This document shows, in pieces, positions 1 to 6,729 of a stretch of DNA of 12,752 nt. The notes below the pieces were generated by a model. It saw only the letters and a program-made list of their open reading frames with translations, was not told the origin of the DNA and ran no database searches. Position 1 is the stretch's first letter. Each line of letters starts with the position of its first letter. Position numbers and translations under genes: made by a program. The stretch is from an uncultured Novosphingobium sp. (GTDB lineage: Bacteria; Pseudomonadota; Alphaproteobacteria; Sphingomonadales; Sphingomonadaceae): positions 1 through 12,752 of the forward strand of contig CAMPIM010000103.1 in assembly GCA_946886365.1 (NCBI GenBank), given 5' to 3'.

Positions 1-104
1 GCGCAGGGGGAGGGGGGAGCGCCGGGTGAAGGACGGGCCAGCTATCTGGCAGGCTCCGACGATCCCTATTCGCGTCTTGGCAGGTGTTTGAAAAGGCCGA
101 ACAT

Positions 105-151
105 GTGCCATTGTGCATCGCAATATGTCGAAATGTATCAGCGCGTATCAG
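105..151 (+). promoter_or_regulatory. Candidate promoter with OmpR-type direct repeat
   Basis: The heptamer GTATCAG occurs at 135-141 and again at 145-151, exactly 10 bp apart, so both copies face the same side of the helix. OmpR-family regulators commonly bind tandem direct repeats of about this period. A possible promoter, TTGTGC (111-116), 17-bp spacer, TGTATC (134-139), overlaps the first repeat. The site lies about 50 bp upstream of the response regulator gene, so autoregulation is the simplest inference. It is untested and the -10 is only a moderate match. Confidence 0.4.
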
Positions 152-201
152 AGGCCCTGAGGAAGGCAGACTTTTCATGCTGAACACCGTAAAAGGCGGC
201 G

Positions 202-936
202 ATGCCTGACCAGATGAACAGCCGCCAAGCACGCCTGATCGTAGTCGATGATGACCCCGATATTCGGGACCTGATTGTTCAGCAGTTGCGGCAGGAACAT
301 TATGAGGTGGTAGCCGCAGGCAGCTTGGGAGAGCTTTATCAGGCCCTTTCGGTGCATGCGGCCGACCTGATCGTGCTTGACCTCAACCTCCCGGACGGAG
401 ACGGGCTCACCCTGTGCCGGGAGTTGCGGGCCGAAGGAAATGACGTTCCCATCATCATGGTATCCGCCAGAGGCAGCGCGATCGACCGGGTGCTCGGGTT
501 GGAACTGGGAGCGGATGACTATCTCACAAAGCCGTTCGAGCCACGCGAATTGCTCGTTCGCATTCGCAACCTGTTACGCCGATCCCATGCTGACGAACCC
601 GACCGGCAGCGCGACAAAGGCGTGCGCATCGCCAGGTTCGGTCCCTGGCGCCTCGATCTCTTCCAGCGCAGGCTGATCGCTGAAGACGGCCGGTTGGTGA
701 TGCTTTCGTCAGCGGAGTTCCGTCTGCTGTCCCGGTTTATCGATGAGCCCAATGTGGTCCTCTCACGGGAAAACCTTGTGCCTGAACGTCGAGCGACTGC
801 TGCGTTCGACCGCTCGACCGATCTACAGGTAAGCCGATTGAGACAGAAACTGGCGACCATGCCGGGGGGTGAGGAACTCGTCCTGACGGTGCGGGGCGAA
901 GGTTACGTACTCGCCAGTCCGGTGTCCTACGAATGA
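202..936 (+). CDS. OmpR-family two-component response regulator
   Basis: The product is a 244-aa cytoplasmic DNA-binding response regulator. The receiver domain (residues about 11-125) shows the acidic pair D16/D17, the phospho-acceptor D60 in LIVLDLNLPDGDG, the switch serine S88 in IIMVSARG and K110 in DYLTKPFEPREL. The C-terminal winged helix (about 145-238) has the OmpR/PhoB layout, with LSRENL, the recognition-helix region STDLQVSRLRQKL and the terminal hairpin VRGEGYVL. Length is normal for the family. The ATG at 202 has AAAAGG about 5 nt upstream; ATG 214 is the alternative. The stop overlaps the start of the histidine kinase gene (ATGA), so the two are translationally coupled partners. 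The sensed signal and targets cannot be read from the sequence. Confidence 0.95.
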   Translation: MPDQMNSRQARLIVVDDDPDIRDLIVQQLRQEHYEVVAAGSLGELYQALSVHAADLIVLDLNLPDGDGLTLCRELRAEGNDVPIIMVSARGSAIDRVLGLELGADDYLTKPFEPRELLVRIRNLLRRSHADEPDRQRDKGVRIARFGPWRLDLFQRRLIAEDGRLVMLSSAEFRLLSRFIDEPNVVLSRENLVPERRATAAFDRSTDLQVSRLRQKLATMPGGEELVLTVRGEGYVLASPVSYE

Positions 937-2303
937 TTGAGCGTCTTTGGAGCCGTGTTCGAGGCTTTTTGCGCTCGCTGACAGGACAAATATTCCTGCT
1001 GCTGACGATTGGCATGTCGTTGGCCGCGATGCTGGCTTTGCTGATCGCTGAACAAAGCAGGAGCCATGATTTTCAGCAATGGCGCATGCAGCGGGTGGTG
1101 GCGAGCGCCGAGGACATCGGCCATCGCCTTCAGCGTGATCCCAAGCGGGTCGAGGCCATGCTGGCGGCCCAGCAGATCATGGGCGCGGCGTTGGCACCGG
1201 AGGGCATCGCGGTGGCTGAACCGGATGCTGAGCTTGCAAAAGCGCTCAGGGCGCGGTTCGGCCCCGGGTCGAACCCGGAGGCTAGCCAGGTTCCTGCAGG
1301 ATTTTGCTTTCCGCGCCTGCGTTATGATCCATCGGCGGGCGCCGCTGGGGTGGTCAACGCGCCGCGCCCGTCATGCTGGATCGTGCGGTTTACCGATAGC
1401 ACTGGTGCTAGGCGGTCCATGGCGCTCAACCTGCCGCGCATGGAGCGTCCGCCCAGTATGATGGCCAACCCGCTCTATATGCTCCTGATCATCGTCGCAT
1501 CTGCTGGTCTTGCTATCATCGTGTCCCGGATCGTAACCCAACCACTGCGGCGCCTTGAGCATGCGGCGGAGTCCTTCTCCCTGTCGCTCGACCCGGAGGA
1601 AATCCCGGAAAATGGGCCTGAAGAAGTGCGTGCGGCGCTATCGACCTTCAACCTCATGCAACGGCGCGCGCGTGCTGGTTTTGCCGAGCGTACGCAATTG
1701 CTGGCGGCCATCAGCCATGATCTGCAGACGCCGCTCACTCGGCTAAGGTTACGGCTTGAACTCGTTGAAAATGAGGAGTTGCGTGCGCGGCTGTTGCAGG
1801 ACCATCAGGCCATGCAGACTTTGGTCAAGGAAGGACTCGATCTTGCCGCCAGTACCGAGACGCAGGAAGAATGGTCAGTCATCGACATCGATTCCGTGCT
1901 GGAAAGCATGGTCGAGGATGCGCAGGATCTGGGCGCTCCATTGCGGTTTGCGGGAGGGTGTGGCGGGACGATCCGGGCCAAACCCAATGCGCTGAGCCGT
2001 TGCATCAGTAATCTGGTCAGTAACGCCATCAAATATGGTGGCGCGGCCGAAATCGGATGCTTCCGCCAGGGATGCCGACTTGTCATCCACATCCGTGACA
2101 AGGGGCCGGGCATACCGCCGGAACAACTAGATCAGATGTTTGAACCATTTACGCGCGGGGCTTCAGGGCAGCCGGGCGGGCGGCCCGGCACGGGCATCGG
2201 CCTCACTATAGCGCGGTCACTGGCGCTCACCTTCGACGCGTCCGTCCGGCTGATGAATGCGGACGATGGCGGGCTGGTCGCCCTTATCGAAATGAAGGCG
2301 TAA
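933..2303 (+). CDS. Membrane sensor histidine kinase, partner of the upstream regulator
   Basis: The 456-aa product has transmembrane helix 1 at about residues 19-41, a periplasmic sensor loop of about 44-178, helix 2 at about 180-200, and a HAMP linker of about 200-250. The phospho-acceptor H262 lies in AAISHDLQTPLTRLRLRLE, typical of EnvZ/OmpR-type kinases. The ATP-binding domain has the N box (N364 in SNAIKYG), the G1 box (D389 in DKGPGIP) and the G2 box GTGIGL (419-424). The periplasmic loop carries two cysteines, C125 and C148, which could form a disulfide; the loop fold was not recognised. The start overlaps the regulator's stop by 4 nt. The 3' end overlaps modC by 20 bp on the opposite strand. 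A complete kinase; the ligand is unknown. Confidence 0.94.
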   Translation: MIERLWSRVRGFLRSLTGQIFLLLTIGMSLAAMLALLIAEQSRSHDFQQWRMQRVVASAEDIGHRLQRDPKRVEAMLAAQQIMGAALAPEGIAVAEPDAELAKALRARFGPGSNPEASQVPAGFCFPRLRYDPSAGAAGVVNAPRPSCWIVRFTDSTGARRSMALNLPRMERPPSMMANPLYMLLIIVASAGLAIIVSRIVTQPLRRLEHAAESFSLSLDPEEIPENGPEEVRAALSTFNLMQRRARAGFAERTQLLAAISHDLQTPLTRLRLRLELVENEELRARLLQDHQAMQTLVKEGLDLAASTETQEEWSVIDIDSVLESMVEDAQDLGAPLRFAGGCGGTIRAKPNALSRCISNLVSNAIKYGGAAEIGCFRQGCRLVIHIRDKGPGIPPEQLDQMFEPFTRGASGQPGGRPGTGIGLTIARSLALTFDASVRLMNADDGGLVALIEMKA

Positions 2304-2919
2304 GTTCGATCTTTCGCGTTGCCAGACGGTCGGCTTCGTCTGGATTATGGGTGACATAGATTATCGGGAGCCGAAGCTCGTCCCGTATGCGCAGGACGAC
2401 ATCCATGATGTCTTCCCGGCGAGCGGAGTCTATGGAGGCGAGAGGCTCGTCCATGAGCAATGCTCGGACGCCAGACAGCAGAGCGCGGCCAATGGCAACG
2501 CGTTGTGCTTCGCCGCCCGACAATGTGCGTGGCCAGCGGCTGAGCAGATGCTCAATCCCGAGAAAATCGACGACCGCTTGTAGAGACATCCACCTGTCCT
2601 GCGGCAGCGCAAGCCGATAGCCATAGAGCAGGTTCGCGCGCACCCGAAGATGCGGGAAAAGGCGGCCATCCTGGAAAACATATCCGATGCGACGACGATG
2701 GGAGGGTAGATCGATGGCTGCATCGGCATCGAACAATATTTCTCCATCGACGCTGATATGACCCTGATCCGGGCGCAGCAGACCAGCGATCATGTTGAGG
2801 ATCGAGGTCTTCCCTACGCCGGAGGGCCCCCAGAGCAGGGTGATGCCATCTGATGCTGCAAAGCGCGCCGTAACGAGGGTGGGGCCGAGAACCTTGCGGA
2901 CGTCGATGTCAAAGGACAT
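2284..2919 (-). CDS. modC: Molybdate ABC transporter ATP-binding protein ModC (short form)
   Basis: This is the ATPase that powers molybdate import through ModB. The 211-aa product has every ABC motif: Walker A GPSGVGKT (31-38), Q-loop Q83 in GYVFQDGRLFPH, signature LSGGE (133-137), Walker B ALLMDEP with D157/E158, and switch histidine H191 in YVTHNPDEA. It ends just after the nucleotide-binding domain, whereas E. coli ModC is about 350 aa with a C-terminal Mop/TOBE molybdate-sensing domain, so that regulatory part is absent. The TAA stop at 2284-2286 lies inside the 3' end of the convergent kinase gene. Its ATG overlaps the end of modB by 11 nt, indicating translational coupling. Substrate assignment rests on the modA and modB neighbours. 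Confidence 0.92.
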   Translation of the reverse strand: MSFDIDVRKVLGPTLVTARFAASDGITLLWGPSGVGKTSILNMIAGLLRPDQGHISVDGEILFDADAAIDLPSHRRRIGYVFQDGRLFPHLRVRANLLYGYRLALPQDRWMSLQAVVDFLGIEHLLSRWPRTLSGGEAQRVAIGRALLSGVRALLMDEPLASIDSARREDIMDVVLRIRDELRLPIIYVTHNPDEADRLATRKIELTPSFR

Positions 2920-3616
2920 GGCTGGACCTATCCGCCGATACCCGGCGGCTGAGCGCTTCTGAAAGCAACAGTGCGCCTAGCGACAGGCAGATCGAAATCA
3001 CGGCAAGCCGCCATACGACGGCATCGGCGCCGGGGATTTGGAGGGCGCTGTAGATGGCGAGCGACAGGGTGCGCGTTTCTCCGGGGATGTTTGAGACAAA
3101 GCTGATGGTAGCGCCGAATTCGCCGAGCGATCGCGCAAAACCAAGAATGAATGCCGCAGCTAATCCGGGTAGAGATAGGGGGAGGAGGATCGTCAGGAAG
3201 CACCAGGCGGGGCTGGCGCCGAGGGTTTGGGCGGCTTCTTCCAGGCGGTGATCTACGGCTTCGATCGACAGGCGGATGGCGCGCACCATCAGGGGGAGGG
3301 CCATGATGCCCGCAGCGATGGCGGCGCCGGTCCAGCGGAACATGACGGTCACACCGAACCAGCGTTCCATGATGCTGCCTACAGGTCCGGCAGGTCCGAG
3401 GGTAAGGAGCAACAGCCAACCGATCACTACCGGCGGCAGGACAAGCGGGAGGTGAACCGCCGCGTCGAGCAGCAGCTTGCCGGGAAAGCGCCAGCGCGCG
3501 AGGACCCAGGCGAGGGCGAAGGCCAAGGGGAGAGCGAAGAGCATGGCCGCGAAGCTGACCTTCAGGGACAGCTGGACGATCTCCCATTCTTCCGGGCTGA
3601 GGACGGTCACCGTCAA
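2909..3616 (-). CDS. modB: Molybdate ABC transporter permease ModB
   Basis: A 235-aa inner-membrane permease of the CysTW/ModB type with about five hydrophobic helices (roughly residues 15-40, 50-73, 95-115, 145-165 and 200-222). The EAA loop that docks onto the ATPase is visible around 127-146 (EEAAQTLGAS, then LLPLSLPG), followed by RSLGEFGAT. Length fits E. coli ModB (229 aa). The likely start is TTG at 3616-3614, overlapping the modA stop in the string TTGA; a GGA element lies 5 nt upstream. A GTG two codons in is an alternative. It is the middle gene of modABC, between the binding protein and the ATPase, overlapping both. Confidence 0.94.
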   Translation of the reverse strand: MTVTVLSPEEWEIVQLSLKVSFAAMLFALPLAFALAWVLARWRFPGKLLLDAAVHLPLVLPPVVIGWLLLLTLGPAGPVGSIMERWFGVTVMFRWTGAAIAAGIMALPLMVRAIRLSIEAVDHRLEEAAQTLGASPAWCFLTILLPLSLPGLAAAFILGFARSLGEFGATISFVSNIPGETRTLSLAIYSALQIPGADAVVWRLAVISICLSLGALLLSEALSRRVSADRSSHVL

Positions 3617-4377
3617 TGCGTTCCAAAGCCGTAGCGGTGGAAGATCGCCTTGCCGCGTGGCGACAGGAGAAAGCGGTGAAATCCTGCCGCTTCGGGATGG
3701 GTGGAGCGGCTTAACAGTGCCAGTGGATAGGTAATTTTCGGGTGGCTGGCCGCAGGAAAGATGCCCACTATACGGACGGCGGTCGTGGCCCGTGCATCGG
3801 TTTCATAGACGATGCCAAAAGGCGCCTGCTGCCGCTCCACCATTGCAAGAGCCGCCCGGACGTTTTCCGCCGCCGCCACTTTACCGGATATCGCTGGCCA
3901 GACGCCGAGTGCCACAAGCGCCGCCTTGCCATATTTTCCGGCAGGAACGCTGTCCGGGTCAGCCATTGCGAGGCGGCCAGTGCCGATCGCACGGGCGAGA
4001 GGGAATCCACGGCGGATCGCCATTTTCGTGCCGCTGCCCGCTGGAGCGATCAGGACGAGGCGGTTGGTAAGCAGCGGAACACGGGTTCTACGGCGGACGA
4101 GTCCTTTCGCGGCGATGGCATCCATCCAGGGTTCATCCGCCGACAAGAACAGGTCGGCAGGCGCCCCGGCCTCTATTTGCCGGGCGAGAGCGGAAGACGC
4201 GGCGAAGGACAGGACTGGCCGGTCATGCCCCCGCGCCGTCCAGGCATCGGCGGCGGCGGTCAGCGATTCCTGGAGACTGGCGGCGGCCAATACCAAAGGC
4301 CCGCGTTCGCGCGCTTCAGCGGGTTCAACCGCAAAGCCGGTAATGAGCAGAAGGAGCAGAACAAGGAACCGATGCAT
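3613..4377 (-). CDS. modA: Periplasmic molybdate-binding protein ModA
   Basis: A 254-aa substrate-binding protein that captures molybdate (and usually tungstate) in the periplasm and delivers it to ModBC. The N-terminus is a Sec signal peptide (MHRFLVLLLLLITG) with probable cleavage after AEA at about residue 22. Family motifs include VLAAASLQESL (S34), LSFAASSALARQIEAGAPAD (S61/S62), FLSADEPWMD and GIVYETDA (Y191); by comparison with E. coli ModA these serines and the tyrosine are the expected oxyanion ligands. The ATG has an AGG element 6 nt upstream. It is the first gene of the modABC operon. A ModE-like inverted repeat lies 20-37 bp upstream, suggesting repression by molybdate. Confidence 0.95.
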   Translation of the reverse strand: MHRFLVLLLLLITGFAVEPAEARERGPLVLAAASLQESLTAAADAWTARGHDRPVLSFAASSALARQIEAGAPADLFLSADEPWMDAIAAKGLVRRRTRVPLLTNRLVLIAPAGSGTKMAIRRGFPLARAIGTGRLAMADPDSVPAGKYGKAALVALGVWPAISGKVAAAENVRAALAMVERQQAPFGIVYETDARATTAVRIVGIFPAASHPKITYPLALLSRSTHPEAAGFHRFLLSPRGKAIFHRYGFGTH

Positions 4378-4396
4378 GCGACGCCTGACGCTTAAG

Positions 4397-4414
4397 GTAT
4401 ATATGCCGCTATAC
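4397..4414 (-). promoter_or_regulatory. ModE-box-like operator before modA
   Basis: GTATA at 4397-4401 and TATAC at 4410-4414 form an inverted repeat with an 8-bp spacer. Read on the + strand it is TATAT-N7-TATAC, nine of ten positions matching the ModE consensus TATAT-N7-TAYAT as recalled from E. coli work. It sits 20 bp upstream of the modA start. A candidate - strand promoter (TTGACC at 4430-4425, with a -10 such as CATATA about 19 bp on) would be covered by it, as expected for a repressor site. No ModE gene is present in the window, so the regulator is inferred. Confidence 0.5.
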
Positions 4415-4443
4415 AGCGGTTGGCGGTCAAGGCGAGGCCAAAT

Positions 4444-4986
4444 TCAGCGCGGTGCAAAAAGGCGGCGGCGTTGCGCGGCAAGGGCTTCGCCGGTGAGCGG
4501 CGGCCGTTCGCTCGCTTCCTTGCCTTTGCGCAGGCGCTGGCGATCCTTCTCGCGGGGCTCGGCAAGCCTGACGCGCACGGCGCTTTGCCCCTGATTGCGT
4601 ATTCCGAGTGCTTCCGCCGCCCCTCGGGAAAGGTCGATGATCCGCCCGCGCGTGAAGGGACCCCGATCGTTGACCCGAACCAGTACGGTTCGGCCGCTGC
4701 CAAGCTCCGTCACCTCTACATAGGAAGGCAGCGGCAAGGTGGGATGGGCCGCGCTGATCCCGCCCGGCCGGAACTTCTCTCCGCGCGCTGTTCGGTTGCC
4801 TGATTCAGTTCCATACCAGCTGGCATAGCCGACTTCATCATAGCCCGGTTGTTGGGCGGGAACATAGGTGACGCCGCGCACCGTATAGGGCGGCCCGACA
4901 CGAACAGGCGTGTCCGATACGGGCTGATACGAAGCGCACCCAGCGATGAACAGGGCAGGCAGGAGCGGCAAAAGGGAGGATCGCAT
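4444..4986 (-). CDS. rlpA: RlpA-like septal-ring lytic transglycosylase lipoprotein
   Basis: A 180-aa predicted lipoprotein of the RlpA family, which in Pseudomonas cleaves stem-peptide-free peptidoglycan at the septum. The N-terminus has a short basic and hydrophobic stretch with lipobox IAGC (C17). The double-psi beta-barrel spans about 51-142, with VGYASWYG, E70, H81 in AAHPTLP, D107 in VRVNDRGPF and D118 in GRIIDLS; these correspond to the residues considered catalytic in the family. There is no C-terminal SPOR domain, only a basic tail (about 143-180), so septal targeting by SPOR is not expected. The ATG at 4986 was chosen because it places the lipobox correctly; an upstream TTG at 5022 would add 12 residues before the signal. 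modA begins 66 bp downstream, with its own promoter region between. Confidence 0.9.
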   Translation of the reverse strand: MRSSLLPLLPALFIAGCASYQPVSDTPVRVGPPYTVRGVTYVPAQQPGYDEVGYASWYGTESGNRTARGEKFRPGGISAAHPTLPLPSYVEVTELGSGRTVLVRVNDRGPFTRGRIIDLSRGAAEALGIRNQGQSAVRVRLAEPREKDRQRLRKGKEASERPPLTGEALAAQRRRLFAPR

Positions 4987-5084
4987 GGTTGCGTCATAAC
5001 GGCACAGCGGCGGCCTGCTCAAGCCCTGCTGATATCGGGATAGTCAGGCGCGATTCCATGGGGATAGCGTGGCTTTCCGTCAAC

Positions 5085-5294
5085 TCTCCTAAAGGAGATT
5101 TGGCGTCGTCCCAAATCGCCGGACTGGCAGCATTAAGCGTCAGTGTTTGCAGAGGCGCACCATTGTAGAATGCTGCTCAGTCGCCGGTGCTCGGGGAGCC
5201 TGCGGCTTCCGCGAGATCCCCAAATTTCGTGGAACCGGGTCCGGTTGCCCCGACCATTATAAGGTCGAAGCTTTACAGCCGGACCCGACTTTCC
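5085..5294 (+). ncRNA. Candidate structured RNA: five consecutive hairpins, family unknown
   Basis: This protein-free interval folds almost end to end. Hairpin A: TCTCC-TAAA-GGAGA (5085-5098). B: GATTTGG (5097-5103) with CCAAATC (5111-5117), 7-nt loop. C: 5119-5134 with 5169-5187, 16 bp with two small bulges, enclosing a 5-bp stem 5137-5141/5154-5158. D: GGGGA/TCCCC (5193-5197/5217-5221) enclosing GCGG-CTT-CCGC. E: GGAA/TTCC (5231-5234/5291-5294), then 12 bp (5236-5247/5276-5287), enclosing CGACC/GGTCG (5251-5255/5263-5267). The two wobble pairs (T5140-G5155, T5245-G5278) are G-U only on the + strand, weakly favouring that strand. I compared it by memory with 6S, SRP, tmRNA, RNase P, tRNA and common riboswitches and matched none. 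No convincing promoter was found. Alternatively it is the rlpA leader on the - strand. Confidence 0.4.
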
Positions 5295-5330
5295 TTTAGC
5301 CCTGTGTGGGCCGGGACAATGGGCGGCCAA

Positions 5331-5504
5331 TCATGGTTTGGGACGGCGGTCCTTTTCGCGGTCGGCTTCATCGATCGCCTTTATCAGATCGTCGAAGGCG
5401 CCGTCGCGCGGGAGCGGGAAGAGCCGGGAAAAACTTTCGCCAAGCCGATGAATATCGTTCTGCGTCAGCAGCCCTATCGCAACAATCTCTTCACGGGTGT
5501 CCAT
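5331..5504 (-). CDS. 57-aa conserved-type hypothetical protein
   Basis: This short gene encodes 57 residues beginning MDTREEIVAIGLLTQNDI and ending DEADREKDRRPKP. It is charged and probably helical, with no signal peptide or membrane segment. Coding is supported by a strong ribosome-binding site, AGGAGG at 5518-5513, 8 nt before the ATG, and by a natural amino-acid composition. A possible promoter is TTGGCA (5555-5550), 17 bp, CGTTAT (5532-5527). It lies 102 bp downstream of the coiled-coil gene on the same strand. The ending LIKAIDEADRE resembles small uncharacterised sphingomonad proteins as I recall them. No function can be assigned. Confidence 0.75.
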   Translation of the reverse strand: MDTREEIVAIGLLTQNDIHRLGESFSRLFPLPRDGAFDDLIKAIDEADREKDRRPKP

Positions 5505-5606
5505 TCAAGACCCCTCCTGAATGACGATAACGATGCAAAGTCGATCTGGTGCCAAGCTATTGGCGGAAAGCGGCAAAAATCCTTATCTTTTTGGCGGGTT
5601 GATCGA

Positions 5607-6158
5607 TCATGACGCGCGCCAGCGTTCGAGCGCGGTGTCATATTTGCGGCGTTCGTTTTCCACGCGGCGGGCCAACAGCCGATAGGCGACCTGCTGCTGC
5701 TGGCGCAACTGTTCGATCTGGGCGCGAAGCTGTGCCTGTTTCTCTTCGAGTTTTTTCAACGCCGCCCTGTCTTCTTCCTCCTGCAGGGCGAGGGCTTCTT
5801 CCGCCCTGTCGAGTGGTTCACGACTGGGTCGTGGTGTTGCAGGGGATGCGCGCTTCGGCGGGGAGTTGGGAGGAGTCGCTTTTCCCGGACGGGATTTCGC
5901 CCCGCCGGGTTGCTGCGGTGATTTGGCAAGGGAGGCCAAATGTTCCGCCTCACTGCCGCGTGGTCGTTTGATGACCTTGCCGGGATTGGCGAGGGGTTCC
6001 CGCATTAATTCTGCTTCGGTGACTTGCTCGGCAGAACCGCGCGCGAAAAGATTGGCGTCGGCGCCCCACGCTTCCAGCGCCGCCTTTTGACTGGGCGTAG
6101 CGACATAGGCGTCGTGGAAGCCGATAGGGGTGCGATAGACCTTGAGCGCGCGTGCCAT
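5607..6158 (-). CDS. Coiled-coil protein of the sphingomonad 'TolA-annotated' type
   Basis: The 183-aa product has three parts. An N-terminal region (about 1-75) begins MARALKVYRTPIGFHDAYVA and contains ALEAWGADANLFARG; a low-complexity Pro/Ala/Lys linker spans about 76-120; and a charged Glu/Gln-rich coiled coil (about 120-178) includes EEEDRAALKKLEEKQAQLRA. Similar sphingomonad proteins are often labelled 'cell envelope biogenesis protein TolA', probably only because of the coiled coil; no TolA membrane anchor is visible, so that function is doubtful. The ATG at 6158 was preferred over an upstream in-frame start at 6233, because the extra 25 residues (Cys, His and Arg rich) look non-coding and the family motif starts at this Met. 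The ribosome-binding site is weak. Confidence 0.85.
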   Translation of the reverse strand: MARALKVYRTPIGFHDAYVATPSQKAALEAWGADANLFARGSAEQVTEAELMREPLANPGKVIKRPRGSEAEHLASLAKSPQQPGGAKSRPGKATPPNSPPKRASPATPRPSREPLDRAEEALALQEEEDRAALKKLEEKQAQLRAQIEQLRQQQQVAYRLLARRVENERRKYDTALERWRAS

Positions 6159-6288
6159 GGTGGCTGAACGCCTTCGATGGCATTGGGGTGCCGGGCTAAC
6201 CGACATGCCCTTGTTAGCGCCAGCTTCGCTCATGGATATCTGCTGCCGTCGCGGCGTTGATCAAGGATAGCAGCAAAAGGAAGAGTCG

Positions 6289-6486
6289 ATGCAGCAGAAC
6301 AGGAAGAGCGGCCAATCATCTGACCAACCGGCAGAAGGAAGGGACGATACACCGCCGCCGGAACGGGGATCACCGCTGGCCGGTGGCGATCAGGAAAGCG
6401 GCGAAGCGGAGAAAAGGATCGAAAAAGGCGAAGTGAAGGATCCCAACCCGCTGGCACCGCCAGTTAATACGCAAGCAGGCAGCTGA
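6289..6486 (+). CDS. 65-aa hydrophilic, disordered hypothetical protein
   Basis: A 65-residue product starting MQQNRKSGQSSDQPAEGRDD, rich in Gly, Pro, Glu and Asp, with no hydrophobic segment, so probably intrinsically disordered. AGGAAG about 5 nt before the ATG is a reasonable ribosome-binding site. It is divergent from the coiled-coil gene and convergent with the 75-aa gene that follows 15 nt later. Disordered peptides with PPPERGSPLAGG-like segments are common in sphingomonads as I recall. No function is assigned; there is some chance it is not translated. Confidence 0.6.
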   Translation: MQQNRKSGQSSDQPAEGRDDTPPPERGSPLAGGDQESGEAEKRIEKGEVKDPNPLAPPVNTQAGS

Positions 6487-6501
6487 TGAGATCGGCCTGA
6501 T

Positions 6502-6729
6502 TCAGCCGCTGATCACAGGATAACGCATTCTAAGGTCATCCATCAGGCCCTCGATCACCGAAACCTCGTGGAAGGTGCCCGTCGGCGTGATCGTCCAGTT
6601 GCAATGCGGATGGGTAGCGCGGCTGTAGAGGCGAACGGCACCCAGGACCTTGCGCCAGTGATGTTTGCTGCGGCCGTGGTCGCGAATAAGGCGGGCGACG
6701 AGAAGGTCGGTGATTTTGTCAGACGTCAT
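6502..6729 (-). CDS. 75-aa hypothetical protein, second gene of a pair
   Basis: The product starts MTSDKITDLLVARLIRDHGR and contains HHWRKVLGAVRLYSRATHPH followed by CNWTITPTGTFHEVSVIEGL. The Trp, His and Arg content and clean ending suggest a small folded cytoplasmic protein. Its ATG overlaps the end of the upstream 67-aa gene by 11 nt on the same strand, typical of translational coupling, so the two probably act or are made together. I do not recognise the family, and no catalytic motif is evident. Confidence 0.75.
   Translation of the reverse strand: MTSDKITDLLVARLIRDHGRSKHHWRKVLGAVRLYSRATHPHCNWTITPTGTFHEVSVIEGLMDDLRMRYPVISG

Noticed and set aside
1..180. Open frame on the + strand from the window edge to TGA at 181-183
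   Set aside because: It could be the tail of an upstream gene, but the composition (Gly-rich start, scattered Cys and Met) resembles no family and the same stretch holds the likely promoter and repeats for the response regulator. Not supported as a gene.
5192..5257. tRNA-like 3' end (TGCCCCGACCA)
   Set aside because: No matching 7-bp acceptor strand, no T-arm of proper size and no anticodon arm could be built; the pairing is better explained by hairpins D and E.
5540..5560. Sigma-54-like TGGCAC ... TTGC before the 57-aa gene
   Set aside because: The GG to GC distance is about 17 nt rather than the 10-nt offset required for sigma-54 promoters.
5187..5612. 141-aa open frame on the + strand starting with GTG
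   Set aside because: It runs across the hairpin region and antisense to the 57-aa gene, which has a much better start signal; no recognisable protein features.
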